A DNA stretch of 64,000 bases from Carnegiea gigantea (lineage: Eukaryota; Streptophyta; Magnoliopsida; Caryophyllales; Cactaceae). A model generated the notes under the pieces. It searched no databases, was not told the origin of the DNA, and saw only the letters and a program-made list of their open reading frames with translations. The stretch is taken from positions 997,501 through 1,061,500 of the forward strand of contig JAKOGI010000085.1 in NCBI GenBank assembly GCA_029747015.1. Direction: 5' to 3'. Positions 45,854 through 58,405 of this stretch are shown piece after piece. Within the stretch, counting starts at the first letter, position 1; each line of letters begins with the position of its first letter. The translations under genes and the position numbers were made by a program.

Positions 45854-48800
45854 ACAACACAAACCTTCCAAATTTTTGACCGATGATAATCGCACAAAAT
45901 TTCTAAGATAATAATTTTTTAAAAAAATATAAGTTAGTCAATTTGGCATGGAAGTTTTTCTATTCTAACAAAGGATCTTATCAAGTTGATTACCATTTGG
46001 AAAATCTTCCTTCAAAAACCCAAAAAAAAAGAGATAATGTTCAGTTATGATAATGCATTATATTATGTTCCTAACACCACTCATAATATTACTAGAAATA
46101 ATGCATCATATCATAATAAAATAAATACAATGAATATGAATAATCTATTGTGCATGTGTGGTTTTCAATTTTTACGCAAAATTTAACAATATGGAATATT
46201 ATAAAGGCACATAGTCACATCGATGTACTTTACATCTTATTTACTGTAAAGACACAATCATTATTATTATCAAAACATAATAAAAGATACTTGATTGTCA
46301 TTATTAATACTGGTATAGACCCGCACGATGAACGATGCATGGACTATCTTTTAAATTAAATTTTAATTTAAAAACTATTATTTGTCTCATAAATATTTTA
46401 TGAATACTAACATAAAACATTGTCTAATTTACTTGATCATATAATTAGCAAAATTGGCTTTTTTCGATCAATGGAAACTTTAATTGATGACAAGTCCTTC
46501 TCTCCTACGTCTAAAAGTCTCAAATCTCACTAAATTCAGTTGTAAAGTAGATTACACTGGGGAAAACTAACTATTAAAAATATGTCTTGATTCATGAAAT
46601 AATCAACACATAGCATGAGATAGTTAGAATCATTTATCACTCACGTATAAATAGTTTCGGTAAGTTATAAGCAAAAGATACTCCTTTCTTTACATTAGAT
46701 GACACCACTTTCGAGAATAATTAGATATCCAAATCTCTTTCAGAACAAAGTCATTTCCTCCTTTTAACTCCTGCATTTATAATGTCCTCCTTTTAACTCC
46801 TATGTTTATGCATTATACATCAATCTTTATGGATTACAAATTTTACATCATAACATATTTAATATCTGATACTCCCTATGATAACCCCAAAAAAATATAT
46901 AAATCCAAAATATAACGTATATGAAAGACCTTCACCTAGCTAATAAACATAGAAAATTATACATAAATTCTTTTATAAGGTTGGAGCCCCACTCCACTAT
47001 ATTGAACAACCCATTTGATCCTTCTGATGAGTTGTTTTGCTTCCCCCTTATTGTTAATTAGTATCCCCTTTGTAATATCTTCAAAGAATAGTAGTGTTGC
47101 AAGACCTTCAAATCTGACCCAAAAGCAGTAGTAAATTTTATGGTTGTTCATTTCTCATGTTGCATAATTAAATTACATTCCCCAAACCAAGTTTCCAAGA
47201 CATGTAAAAATCATCAAGGAAAGCAATAAACAATTAATTAAAGTAATCATCCCAATTGTGTAATGACATTTTGAATTAAGTCAAATAAATTGCCAACACA
47301 TTATTACATCCTCTTGGAAGTTACAATCCATGTGATAACATGCATCCTCATCGGAGAAAATCCTTTTAGTTTTGCAAAGAGTCAAATACTGAGGGACAAT
47401 AGCAATATCAATTACAAACCACTTATCAGGGGAAAGTTTGATATCTAAATATAGACTCAAAATAAAAACAAAAAGCATGAACCAAAATCACAAACCACTT
47501 ATTATGAAACAACAGCTAAAGTAATAAAAAAACTACATCCAAATTAAAAAATAAAATCACCTCCCTTCTCAGTCAAGTTCCACTCTCCCAAAATCCCGAG
47601 TTCAGTACTTTGAAAGTGCATAATATCTTTAATTACTATCCAATAAGGACCTAAAGAATGATTAATGTTCTATAAGGACATATAAAAGAAAACAACAACA
47701 AAATAAGAGTCATAATATGTAGTAAATATGCTATACTTTTAACTGAAGTATATGAGATAATTGAGAAAAAAATAAATCCACCTAAAAAATGTACACATCT
47801 TACTGCCTTCCCTCATGACTTTTTTGCACAATATCTAATTAGTACAATAAAAGTACTTAGAATTAATTTGTCACCACTAATTTTCAGTAATGGATTAAAT
47901 AATTAACAAACCTAAGGTTCTTCATCAATTGTGGAATTTAGACTCCCTTAATTACTTTGATTAAACGACCACTTCAAATACTTTGTTCAATTATGCCCTT
48001 ATTGGTGCATACATATCCTATTCCATTGTTATTCTCCATTTAAGAATTAAATTTTGGCAATATTGCTATACCTCAACCTCCACATTTCTGTCTCACTGAA
48101 AATACAAACATTTTGCCTGGGGGGTGGGATCATGAGGAACTTTGGTCATAGCACATTTATTTTGTGTGTGACAATGCAATATCTCTTGAAAATTTGTTGG
48201 CAATAGTAAGAATCATAATATAAAATTTATTCTCTTTAATCAAATATTGAACTGTATGTGCCTTTAAAATTCTTTATTTTAGTTTTTTCACAATAATATT
48301 TTAAAAGAAAAAGCAATTTATGCTAAGGTGAAGGCATCATTTTCCAAAAATAAATCATATTCCTTTATTTGTCTTTTTTTTTTCCTGTTCCTAGTTGATC
48401 GAAATATTCATCCAAGTCCTTGAAGGACACTTATTTAAACTTGATGTTCCTATTAGAAAGTAATGCAATGCTTCAAGTCCTCCCACAAGTATTAACTCCC
48501 CAAATCCCTAATTCAGTGCTCATCACGTTGAACATGCTCTACAATTGGTTCCTCCAAAAAGAAAAGACAAAATAGGGCTCAAAACTTGGAATGAATCCAT
48601 CAATACCCCCTCAGGGTCAAAATACCCTCTAACTAAAATTAAATTTTCCAAAGTCAATTGCCCTCTTCTAAATCAATACACTGTACTATCATCCTTCCTT
48701 TTAAAATATCTAAGTTCACAAATCAACCACCCTCCTCCAAAATTCCATTATCATGACTATACTATTTGTCATTCTTACACCTTAAAAATAAAAAGAAGTT

Positions 48801-49430
48801 AAAAAATCTAAAACCTTGATAACATATAACCAAAAAAGAATTGCTAATTGTAACAAAAATCCAATAGGCACAATATTGACATTAATAAACGAAAAAGCAA
48901 TCATGCCATTACACAATGTTGGTAGATTCAATCCCTAAACTGAAAGCAAAAGAAAAAGAATGAGTTTTTCATATGTTCTTCTAGTCTTTGCACACCTTCA
49001 TTGATTCATGGGTATTGCTTGTGTTTTCCTATTTTCCTTGCACCTATATATCACACAAATCTCAAAATAAATTAGCCAAAAGATTTTGAAAAATTCATCC
49101 AGTAAATAGTTACGGGGTGCTTATCAAAGAAAATTATGGAAGAAGGAATATTAGAGAAGCGATTTCTAAAACAAATTAAAGAAATCAATTTTTTGGAGAG
49201 AGAGAGAGTGTCTGCGAGCGCATGTGCTTTGATGAGAGAAAGAGACCTACACAAAATCAACAACTGAAAGTATTTAAAGCCCCGACATTCACGTATCATG
49301 TATAATCAAAAATATGTGGAGTAGGTAGTTAACTCCTGTACATTTTGTTTTTCAAAATAAATAAAAATAAAGCAGTATTTTGGTTGGAGATAAACGACAA
49401 TTACAAGCTATTTTTTTAAACTTTAAATTA
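45854..49430. other. Intergenic, no gene recognised
   Basis: AT-rich. Small open frames occur (for example 46957-47151 and 47281-47478 on the minus strand), with no motif, neighbour or codon pattern in support. A 24-bp local duplication ('gtcctccttttaactcct') lies at 46755-46800. A 13-base (GA)n tract is at 49196-49208. Confidence 0.4.
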
Positions 49431-50350
49431 AGGATTTAGATCTAATGAGTTGATAATATTTGTGACTAAGATTACACAAAGTTCCGCAAATCACTCTCGT
49501 ATTAATATTTTAGGGATTTCTAAACACTGTTATTGATATAGTGTAGATAGATAGACAGATTGGCTGCAAAGCCGAAGGCTTAGATTTAATAGATGACTAA
49601 TTTTTATGGCTGATATTATATTAAATCCTAAAAATCACTCTCGTTGTAGCTAGTATTTTTGACTTTTCTAAAGATTTTCGCTTTTTTTAACTGCTTGGAT
49701 TTTTTTAAATAATAGAATTATCATATATCCTTTATCAGATATGGCCAAAATTATGAGGGTTTTTTTTTTAAAAATTATAAATAGGCAGTTTACTTAGATA
49801 AGGTGGTTTTTTTAGACTAGAATCTACAGTTTAGATTTAATGAATAAATATAATTGCATAATTTTTATAACTGAGATTACATCAAATCTTGCAAATAACT
49901 CCCGTTGTAGCTAGCATTTCAGATTTCTCCAAAGATTATCATTTTTTTAACTGCTTGGATTTGTTTTTAGGCAATAGAATTATCATGTATCCTCTATCAA
50001 ATATAACCGAAATTATGAATAATTTTTTTAAAAAATAAAAATTGTAAATGGGTATTTTACTTAGATAAGGTGGTTTTTTTAAAACTAAAATCTATGGTTT
50101 AGATTTAATGAATGAATATAATTACCTAATTTTTTTCCTAGATAATTAGATTATCATTTATTTTTTATCATGTATATCGGAAATCATGGGGGATTTTTTA
50201 AATAAAATAAAGAGATATCTTAACTTTAAAATCGATTGCTTAGATTTAATGCATAAATAATTTTTGGTTAAGATTACACTAAATCCCACAAACCAATCTC
50301 GTTGCAACATTCTAAGGTTTTGTAAATACTGCTATTATAATAGTATAGAT
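49430..50350. repeat. Degenerate tandem repeat, units of about 145 and 260 bp
   Basis: A shared anchor (TTTAGATTTAAT and variants) falls at 49434, 49581, 49831, 50099 and 50241. Following text such as 'ctcgttgtagctag', 'ttttaactgcttggattt' and 'acttagataaggtggttttt' recurs in the long units. The spacings (147, 250, 268, 142) suggest two related unit lengths. No gene inside. Confidence 0.75.
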
Positions 50351-51372
50351 TTTCATATCTCTTTGAACATAAATATAAATATAATAATGCTTTGCTCTCA
50401 AAGGAATATAAATATAAATATAAATAATGAATAGTAAAGATCATAGATACAATAGAATCATAGTTGCGGGATCCTATATATGCACTATAATACTACTAAC
50501 AAGTTGCCACCAAAAAGTACCCAGTTGCTTTCAATTTTTGGAGCATAAGAGTTCAAGTGAAGATCCCCATCGCAATATGCATGCTAAACTCCTAGCTTAA
50601 TTCTGTGTCTATTATTTTAACTATAATTGTTGTTATTTAATTAAGAAAACATTTATGGCAATTATGCAAATAATGTGATCAATACTTTAATCTTTATTTA
50701 ACATTTTCTAATTAATTTTCATAAAAAATATTAAATATTACAAGTTAATTGGGTCATTAGTTTTTAAAATCAAATAATTGCCATACTCTCAAAATTATTA
50801 TAGAGAAATACAAAATCCTAGTTGCTACTAGTAACACCTGCTAATTTAACTATAGTATACTTAATACATTAGAATTTTTTACAGCATAATTTCTTATAAC
50901 ATGCTTCCTTCAACATCTATTTCAGCTGAAAGTTACCAAATATTTTACAAAAAATCTTAAAAAGTTGTGTATGATGTTGTTGCTAAATGATTTATGGAAA
51001 TTTGTATAAGCAATAACAACATTTGAAAACTTATTAGATTTTTCATGTATTGCACAGCTAGAAAATTCTAGTGAATGATTACTTGATAAGAAAAAGATTT
51101 TCTTTCCAAATTGGCAAAATATGCCTACATGAAGGAGGTTTTGGTTTGGAACACCCCCCCCAAAAAAAAGGGGTTTCGTGGGGGCACTGCCGCCCTGAAT
51201 CTCCGACTTAAACCGCATCCCCGTCCTCTGAACTCCAAATAAAGAAATTGAATTCGAAAACATAATTAATTAATATACGTTTACCCGTTAATCCCAATTT
51301 ATAATCATGGTGTTCAAGCACCATTCTTTTGTTTACTGCGGTCGTGAATTACCCATTGGGTGCGGTCCTATG
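50351..51372. other. Intergenic, no gene seen
   Basis: AT-rich except 51150-51240, which holds a C8/A8 homopolymer junction and a GC-richer stretch. (ATAAAT)n-like strings at 50365-50425. Confidence 0.4.
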
Positions 51373-51570
51373 TAGGGTTGGCATGGGGCGGGTTCGGGGT
51401 GGGCGGAGCCATACGCGCATCTATATCCGTTTTTTAAAAACATCCTCATACTCATATCCTTACCTATCGGATTTTAAAAATTCAGACCCTACCCACACCC
51501 ATCGGGTACTTCCGCTATTTCGAATTTTATTCGAGTACATATCCATTTTGAAAAACAATAACCGTTGGGT
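51373..51570 (+). repeat. Dispersed repeat beginning TAGGGTTGGCATGGGG (hAT-like relic)
   Basis: Starts TAGGGTTGGCATGGGGCGGG, related to the inverted copy ending at 34749, and continues in CATACCC/CATATCC-rich DNA. Only one terminus is clear. No target duplication or transposase. Confidence 0.35.
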
Positions 51571-51813
51571 TCATTAAGTTTAATTTTTAAAGTTTCAAAA
51601 CTAAATAAAGAATATGCAAATTATTTTTGTGGTGCATCAAGAATTTTTTAGTGTAATTCTTTTTACAATTCATGTGTTCTTCTTTTAGTATGTTAAATTA
51701 CATCAATAGCCTCTAATGTTATGAATTCTTAGTACATTTTCAATTTTAGAATTGCCAAGTAATATAGTTTCATCTTGTAACATTAATAACATTATTTATA
51801 TGAATATTCTAAA

Positions 51814-52171
51814 TGTTGACCAAAGAATAACGATTACGTTATGACTCCATAATCCTCCATTACTACATCCTCTACCATATAATTAATTAACTATTAATCA
51901 GCTAAATTAATCCCCTAATTCTGTTACAAGCTATGTGCTATTATATAAATGGGATAAACACGTAAGGAAGAGATACAATTAAGAAACTATCATTCCTAGT
52001 TTAATACTCTTTCCACCCTATCCCTCACACTAAATCTAGCCATCTATGAGATTTGGGTTTGGGCGTGAATCTCACTGGTGACTCTAGTAGCTACTAGGCT
52101 CGTGGACAGCATTTAAGAGACGAGATTCGGGCAATGTTTCCCCATCAAGGTAAGTCTTTATATTTCCCACA
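51814..52171 (+). repeat. Orphan short LTR (358 bp) of an LTR retrotransposon
   Basis: Begins TGTTGACC and ends TTTCCCACA (TG...CA), and is followed after one base by a Met primer-like site. A TATA-type string (TATTATATAAATGGG) lies near 51945. No second copy of this LTR is found to the right, so the element is truncated or only partly inserted. Confidence 0.5.
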
Positions 52172-52172
52172 G

Positions 52173-52185
52173 TAGTATCAGAGCC
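52173..52185 (+). promoter_or_regulatory. Primer-binding-site-like sequence (initiator Met tRNA, one mismatch)
   Basis: TAGTATCAGAGCC versus the usual TGGTATCAGAGCC, directly inside the orphan LTR. Confidence 0.55.
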
Positions 52186-52555
52186 TTGTCTGATTGTTGC
52201 TAGCCCCAACTAATTCATGTTGACCTAAATATGAGATTAATTAGTTTAATCAACTACAAAACAAAACACATCGATTTCTATTCTGTGTGAATGGAATAAT
52301 GTAAGAATTAAGATTGATGCTATTATTGATATGTCTCATAGTCTCAGATTAATATGTTTCTTTATGATATGAATTCAACATTGTGATTCGGTCAACATGA
52401 ACAATGCTAATGTTTTTTCTGCTAAAACTATTATACCATAATATCTTATTGAGATAAAGTGATTTTTGTTCTGTGTGAGATGAAATCAAGCAAGACCGAG
52501 ACCATATGCTCAACTGCCCAAATTTTACACATCATGCTTTCATTCTTCTTCTCTA
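52186..52555. other. Presumed internal region after the orphan LTR, no gene
   Basis: About 370 bp of AT-rich sequence following the primer-like site. No gag frame seen. Confidence 0.3.
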
Positions 52556-53090
52556 GTTAGCCTCAACTTGCGCCGAACTACGTTTCCCTATAGAAAAACC
52601 ACCCAATTGGCCCCAACTAAGCAGCGTGTGAAAGACGCGCACGGCCGCCTAGGTGGCGTGTTGGGCGCATGAACAGCGATGGCAACTCGATGGCGGCCGA
52701 TTTACACATTGGTGGTGGTGTTTTCATCGAAGGATGAGTATGTAAAGCCCGTGAGGCTTGTTTTCAAGGCGCAAAGGGTGGCGGTTTCATCACTTGGGTT
52801 TCAGTGCTGGTGGTTTTCATTTCGGTCTTTGGACGACGTTTCTCAGCCGAAGGCGGCCATGGCTACTGGAAGCAAAGAAAGAATGTGGCAAGGGGCTGCC
52901 AAGAAGTGGTAGAATCAGATGGTCTCGGTTGAGTACTCAGACCGGGAGCTTCATGAGAGGGAGAATATGGCTGCCTGGAACTCATTGAGACGTTTAGAGA
53001 GAGAAATGCTGAGGGTTTGAAGGTAGAGGCCCTGTAGAGGTTGAATAAAGAGGGGGGGATGGGTGTGTCGGGTTTATACTAGGCTGCTCG
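52556..53090. other. GC-rich island with a small open frame of unknown origin
   Basis: Clearly richer in G and C than its surroundings. A + frame at 52679-52912 (MATRWRPIYTLVVVFSSKDE, 77 codons) and an overlapping + frame at 52758-52988 have no recognised motif. The opposite strand also reads a Pro/Ser-rich string. It may be a captured exon of a host gene inside the element that begins at 51814, or a chance island. Coding status undecided. Confidence 0.3.
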
Positions 53091-53225
53091 TAGTTTGTTC
53101 AAATTGTTTTCATTTTGGTTATTTTTACTTTAAAGTAATTATCAAGACTATTAGTCATCGTATAATTTTCTGGTGAGCTATAATTTTGTATAAGTTGATA
53201 TAGTTCGTGCAATTAGTTCATTCGT

Positions 53226-53922
53226 TGAATTAAGATTTCAAATTAGTTTTAATTCAGAATGTATAAACTCGTTATGAAATATTAATATGTTTAATGTTGC
53301 ATATAAATTCATTTTATGTATATGCATCGACTTGAAATTTTCATACCGGGAAACTCGTAAGTATTCAATTGGGTTGAAGCTATATGAATTTGTTTCATAT
53401 ATAAAATCACTATGTATGATGTAAATTTGTTCACTCGAATTCAATAAATATCTATGTAACATTTAGATCCACCTTTGTCCATAAATGAATATGTTTCATA
53501 AGTTATGTTTTATAACTTATTTTATATAAATATGTTTTATATAATAACAGTTGCATGAATATGTTTCATGGTAATCTTTTTATTTAATAATTTGATATTT
53601 ACACTTTATGCAAATCATGAGCAATTATGAATCAGTTAATTGTTCTGTCATTGTTAAAGGAATCATGAAGCTTTATATGAATAAGTTTCATACTATTATT
53701 TGGATATATAGGGTGTTCAATTATTTTATGAATTTGTTTCATGAATTTAAATTTACAATATATATGAATTCTTTTTGTATAATTTGTGAATTTTACTATG
53801 AATTCGTTTCATCTAAGTTTTAATATTATATGGATCTGTTCTATATAATTTATTGTGATTAATATTTGGATATATTCCATGCTACAAATTATGTTGTATT
53901 CGATTACATGAATATGTTTCAT
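53226..53922. repeat. Cluster of a dispersed 15-bp palindrome ATGAA-N5-TTCAT
   Basis: Near-perfect copies of ATGAATATGTTTCAT start at 53384, 53485, 53555, 53677, 53728, 53798 and 53908. A weaker form is at 53830, and similar strings are at 53226, 53525 and 53866. Arms ATGAA and TTCAT are reverse complements. Spacing is irregular (32 to 122 bp). A separate inverted repeat (AAGTTAT / ATAACTT) lies at 53500-53519. Confidence 0.8.
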
Positions 53923-53960
53923 GTCAATCACCAACTAGTAGCGTTATATAAATGTGTTTT

Positions 53961-55348
53961 TGATAGAAATGAGAGTACACAAATACAAGAGGGGGGTGAA
54001 TTGTGTTGCCAAATTTTCGCAGTTTTCTAAAAACAGGCTTAGGCCCTGTTCGGACAGACTGTTTGTAACACGCCCAGAAAATAGAAATGCAGCGGAAATA
54101 AGTAAAAGAGAAAGTGAACACAGGATTTTTACATGAAAACACCTCTAGCCCAACTAAGGTGAAAAACCACGACCTACCTTTGTAGGATTTTCACACCACT
54201 TCATTGTTCGGACTAAACACGTTACAATGTAACCCTTACCGTTACAACCTATAACTCACACGTAACCGTCTTCCCTAAGATCAGTTACCCCATGTCCAAA
54301 AGTCCCCTTGACTTGGACACACTCAACTCACTTTTGAAAGAGAGAGAATAAGATGGACACCTTACTTTTGAATGCTTCTCAATAAGCTAGTGTAAGGTAC
54401 AAATACGCGTCTAGTATGCCAATTTGGAAAGCTCAATTTTGCACACACTTTGGTCAATTTTTTCTCTGGAAATTTAGCTCATAAAACTCTTGAAAGTTGC
54501 TGTGAAAACCGATAAAGAAAAATGAATGTGGAGACGTGCTTAAATAAAAAACCGGTTGGAACAATCATATGTATTTTCTAAGAAAGAAATGCTTGGGCCG
54601 TAAGAAGTGGGAAATGTGAGCTCAATTCTCCCACTAACTGCTTGAGCTACACGGCTAAATGTTAGCCACAAAATCTTAGCAACTAAGCCCATGATTTTCT
54701 CAACAAATTCAGCCATTTTTTAAAAATAGAGATGTTGTTACTTGGAGAATAAAGCAAAAATTAGGCTCGAAATTCTCCCCAAGTTTTTCAAAGCCAAAAA
54801 TAACCTTTTTGGACTTAACAGTCAACAGAAAAAAAAAAAAAAAATCTCAGAAACGTTAGCCCAAATATCAAGGAAGAAATCGTGAAAAATCAGTTTTGCA
54901 GTTTTGGCTTAAAAACACCTTGAACACCCTGTTTACAAAACTGTTCTGAGACAGTGTTCTGAAATTTTTCAAAGAGAAAAACCATTTCAAAGTGAATGTT
55001 AAATCAAGACTTTCCAATTGGCATATTAACTAGAATCTAATAAAATAAAAACCGTAGCAAAACAAAAGACTGTTGTTGATTCAACCAGACATCTTGTAGG
55101 AACTTAACTTCCGGTGCCAAACACTTCTCAGAACTGTTCTTAAGGCTGTTCTGAAGTTCTAGAAAGTCTTGCCAGCTAACTGACCTTGAGAACTTGTTCT
55201 TAAGACCTGTTCTTGAGCATTGTTAACCAAGCAACTTCAAAGTATTCCAAACAATATTTGAAACCTGTTCGATCAACACACTCAAGTATATATTACATTT
55301 GTATTTGTTATCATCAAAACCTTACATTATACAAGGATAGGGTCAACA
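53961..55348 (-). repeat. 3' LTR of element IV (1388 bp)
   Basis: Begins TGATAGAAATGAGAGT and ends GGGTCAACA on the + strand, next to the polypurine tract. The first 397 bases match the partial LTR at the right edge. Many GAACAG/CTGTTC hexamers are present, and a long A run is at 54830-54845. Confidence 0.9.
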
Positions 55349-55366
55349 ATTTCCCCCTTTTTAATG
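55349..55366 (-). promoter_or_regulatory. Polypurine tract of element IV
   Basis: Minus strand TAAAAAGGGGGAAAT abutting the LTR start TGTTGACC, the standard place and form in SIRE-type elements. Confidence 0.85.
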
Positions 55367-55865
55367 ATGACAAACCAAATGACTATATTGACCATTCATA
55401 AGAAAACAAAAATCAGAACAAAAATCGGTTAGTGCCAAACATGCTAGTCATCACACAAGAGCAAGCACAAGCAAAGAAAAATTTTAAGAAGTCAACTCAA
55501 CTAAAGCCTAAAGAAAAACAACATGGTCAACCTGATCTTCCCCCTTTTGGCATTATCGAAAAAAGGAGCATCAGAGCAAACAGGTGAAAATAGGGCGTTT
55601 GCAATCACCACCACTTGGGTAATGGAGGAAAAACAACCTGCGATACACTCAAGTATATGGTATAGTAATGATATTGGCCATCCGAGTCACGCACAAACAA
55701 GCAACGATAAGAAACAAGCAAGGCAGATCATTAAAACATAACCAACCAAGATTAGGATAACCACAATTTATCAGACCATGCAAAACAAGCAGTTTAGAAC
55801 AGTGTTGAGAACAGGTTGAAAAATAAGGGAAGACAGAACAGGGAAGGGATCCGGAGGTAGGGGTG
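55367..55865. other. 3' untranslated part of element IV
   Basis: About 500 bp between the third frame and the polypurine tract. A + frame at 55523-55741 is a shadow. No further signal. Confidence 0.5.
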
Positions 55866-58069
55866 ATTCAGGGAGGAGGAGAAGAGAATTTGGCGGTGAG
55901 GACTGAAAGAATCGACATTAGATCCTCATGGCACATGGCATTGAGAGCCTTCTCCTCAACAAGAACAGCTTTAACCTCAGCGAGCTCGGTCTTCAACCGA
56001 GTTTGGTCCAGAAGCAAGGCATCAATAGAAGGCTCACTGGAGGAAGGACCGGGAGCAGGGGGAAAGGGTGTTCGAGGCCTCTATTCCGAAGCAGCTTGCT
56101 CTCCCTTGATCAATGTAAAACCTCACCCCATCAGGGTGCTACTCCCTATTTCATCAATCATCTGCACCCCTACTTTCTTCTGAAGAGACACCCCAAAATG
56201 CTCAAAAACCAGAGTCAAGAGAAAACCATACCCTAAGTCATATTCCCGGGTGGTGTTTGCAATCCTAGCAATATGGCAGATCATGATGGCTGGGAGGTTT
56301 ACTTGCTCCCCTCTGTCCAGCAGATCAATAAAGCATTGATCCATGGCATCTGCGAGGTTGCCTCCTTGACCCCTAGGGATGACATTCTTGATGATAAACC
56401 AGAAAAGCAACTGATGTAGAGATGACATGGCACCCTTTTTGATGGATTGGGGTATTTTCAGCCCTGTTTGCTGACTCAGTTTTTGGGCTAGCTCCAGCAA
56501 CCGTGCGGTTCCAAGCACAGATTTGTCTTTTCTGACATATACATCGAAACCGGTAGCCCGAACACCCAAAATTTCACCCAGTTTCTTTGCGTCAAAATGC
56601 AATTTCTTCCTACTAATCTCACTTGTCACCACACCTTGGGTGACAACACAATTGGCATAAAACTCTGCCAAGTCTGGAACAGAACACCCCAGTTGGGTGT
56701 TTATAAATAAAGCCAGCCAACCTTGAGCCCTGAGTTTGTCCAGAAACACCTCCAGACCCTGTTCCTAGAAGTACTCAACCTTTACAATTTTACCCCTCAC
56801 CACACTTCTTTGAAGAAATTGGGCAAATTTTGAAGTGGTGGATGTAGCCTTTTTGGCCTTCTTGGAGCTGGGCTCTACAGGTTCATCCTCAGCAGGACCT
56901 TGTTGGGGGACCTGTTTTAGAGAAACCTTCCTCTTGGATGACGTGCTCTTGGAATGTGTTTTTGGGGTTGGTGGGTTCTGTTTGAAGCTTTGTTCGGCAG
57001 GACCTGTGCCTTTGTCTGTGGCTGGTGTCTTTGCAGGAGAGACCTGGGGTGAGCCCTGTTCTGCAGGGGCAGTCCCTTTCTCCCAAACAGGTGAACTCTC
57101 TGGTGAGGAAACCAGCTCCTCAATTAGTGTGGGCTGCTGTTCAGAGGGTCCAGCCGGTTTAGAAGTTCGAGGGGTGCTATGGGAGGCTATCCTGAAGGAT
57201 TTTCGGGAAGGTTTGGGAGTGGATTTGGGTGTAGATGATTTTGGTTGTGAGGGAGAGGTGGAGGCTTTAGATTGCATAGCCTTAAATTTACGAACAAGCG
57301 GGAGATCTATTCGTCCCGTAGGCACTTTGATTCTTCGCTTTCTCGGGCCCTCACTGGTTTGGGGTATTTGGACAGGCTTGGTTTGAACAATTTCAATGGG
57401 GGTCTCTGGCCCCTCATCCAAATCAATATCTGCAACCTTTTCTGAAAAATCATCTAATCTTTCCTCAAACACAGGTTTAGGCTCAGGTTGCGGTTTCCTC
57501 GGGTCAGGAACAGATGCTGGCCCTGTTTCGGCTAACACAATAGCCCAACTATCTTTATGCAAAACTTCAGAACCTTCCTTAGACATAGACATATCACCAT
57601 CAATCTCGGTTTGGGCCTCAACTCCAGATTGTTCAGTAATTGGTTCAAACAAAACCAAATCCCACCCAAATTCGGGTGGAATATTAGTCAACCCTAGCCC
57701 CACTGAGCTCAAATTTACACACTTCAAAAAACCAAAAGTCTTCGAAAGTAAGGGCAATGGTGGCAAAGATGCAAACCCCATACCTCCAAGAGATGCCGGA
57801 ATTATCGCGGCTGACACGGGCAAAGCCGAAGCGGCTGGCAGAGATGCCATGTGCGTGCACTTCGAGACCGAAGCTTGAGAGGTGGTGGTGCTGTGCTTCA
57901 CAGAGGCGAAGGAGCTGCTGCCGGAGGTCGCCATTGGAGCTGGGGAGAAGCTTGGGTTTTGAGAGATTAGGGTTTTGGGTTTGAGAGAGAGAGATTGAGA
58001 GAGAGATTTTTCGGTGGCTGATGAGCGAAGTGTGCGGGCGAGGGAGCTAAAGAGTCGACTGGCTTTCAA
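55866..58069 (-). pseudogene. Third open frame of element IV (plant transposon-like domain, coiled-coil tail), three in-frame stops
   Basis: One frame from ATG 58069 to TGA at about 55866, interrupted only by TAG (56762), TGA (56120) and TAG (about 56081). The ATG at 57934 (MATSGSSSFAS) may be the true start; the upstream part looks like a CT-rich leader. The first ~430 residues are Ser/Pro/Thr/Lys-rich with NLS-like RKRRIKVPTGR and KKAKKA. Next is a folded region with GWLALFINTQLGCSV, FYANCVVTQGVV, KKLHFDAKKLGEIL, LLFWFIIKNVIPRG and AIMICHIARIANT, like the 'putative plant transposon protein' domain (recalled, not searched). The end (LDQTRLKTELAEVKAVLVEE) is coiled-coil-like. No signal peptide or membrane anchor is seen, so 'env' is not supported. 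Function unknown. Confidence 0.7.
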
Positions 58070-58405
58070 CCGAAAAAGAAGAGCATTAAGTCTCCCAGCC
58101 GCGCACGCTTCGGGAAAGGAAAAAATTTTTTAAAAAAATTCTCAACAACTAAATTAACTACCTGATTTGTACACGTTTGACAAACAGTGGCCATACCTGT
58201 TCTTGGTGCTTGTTCCTACAGTCAGTTGTTCGGTAACATAGGACAATAAGGGCAATATCATCAGACCTCAATGAGTGTTAACAAACTGTATTCCACACAT
58301 GTGCTAATTATAGCACCATTGTTTGACTGCATCCAATAATTTTAACATGCTTGACTTGAAAAAACCTTTTTAACTAGACAATCATTGGGGGTTAATAAAG
58401 TATGA
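58070..58405. other. Spacer between pol and the third frame of element IV
   Basis: About 335 bp, AT-rich in the middle, with a poly-T/A run near 58125. It could carry a splice acceptor or promoter for the third frame. No clear TATA box. Confidence 0.4.

Noticed and set aside
46957..47478. Two short minus-strand frames as exons of a host gene
   Set aside because: No splice context, motif or matching neighbour frame; AT-rich chance frames are frequent here.
55866..58069. Retroviral-type envelope gene in element IV
   Set aside because: No signal peptide, fusion region or membrane anchor is visible; only its position is env-like.
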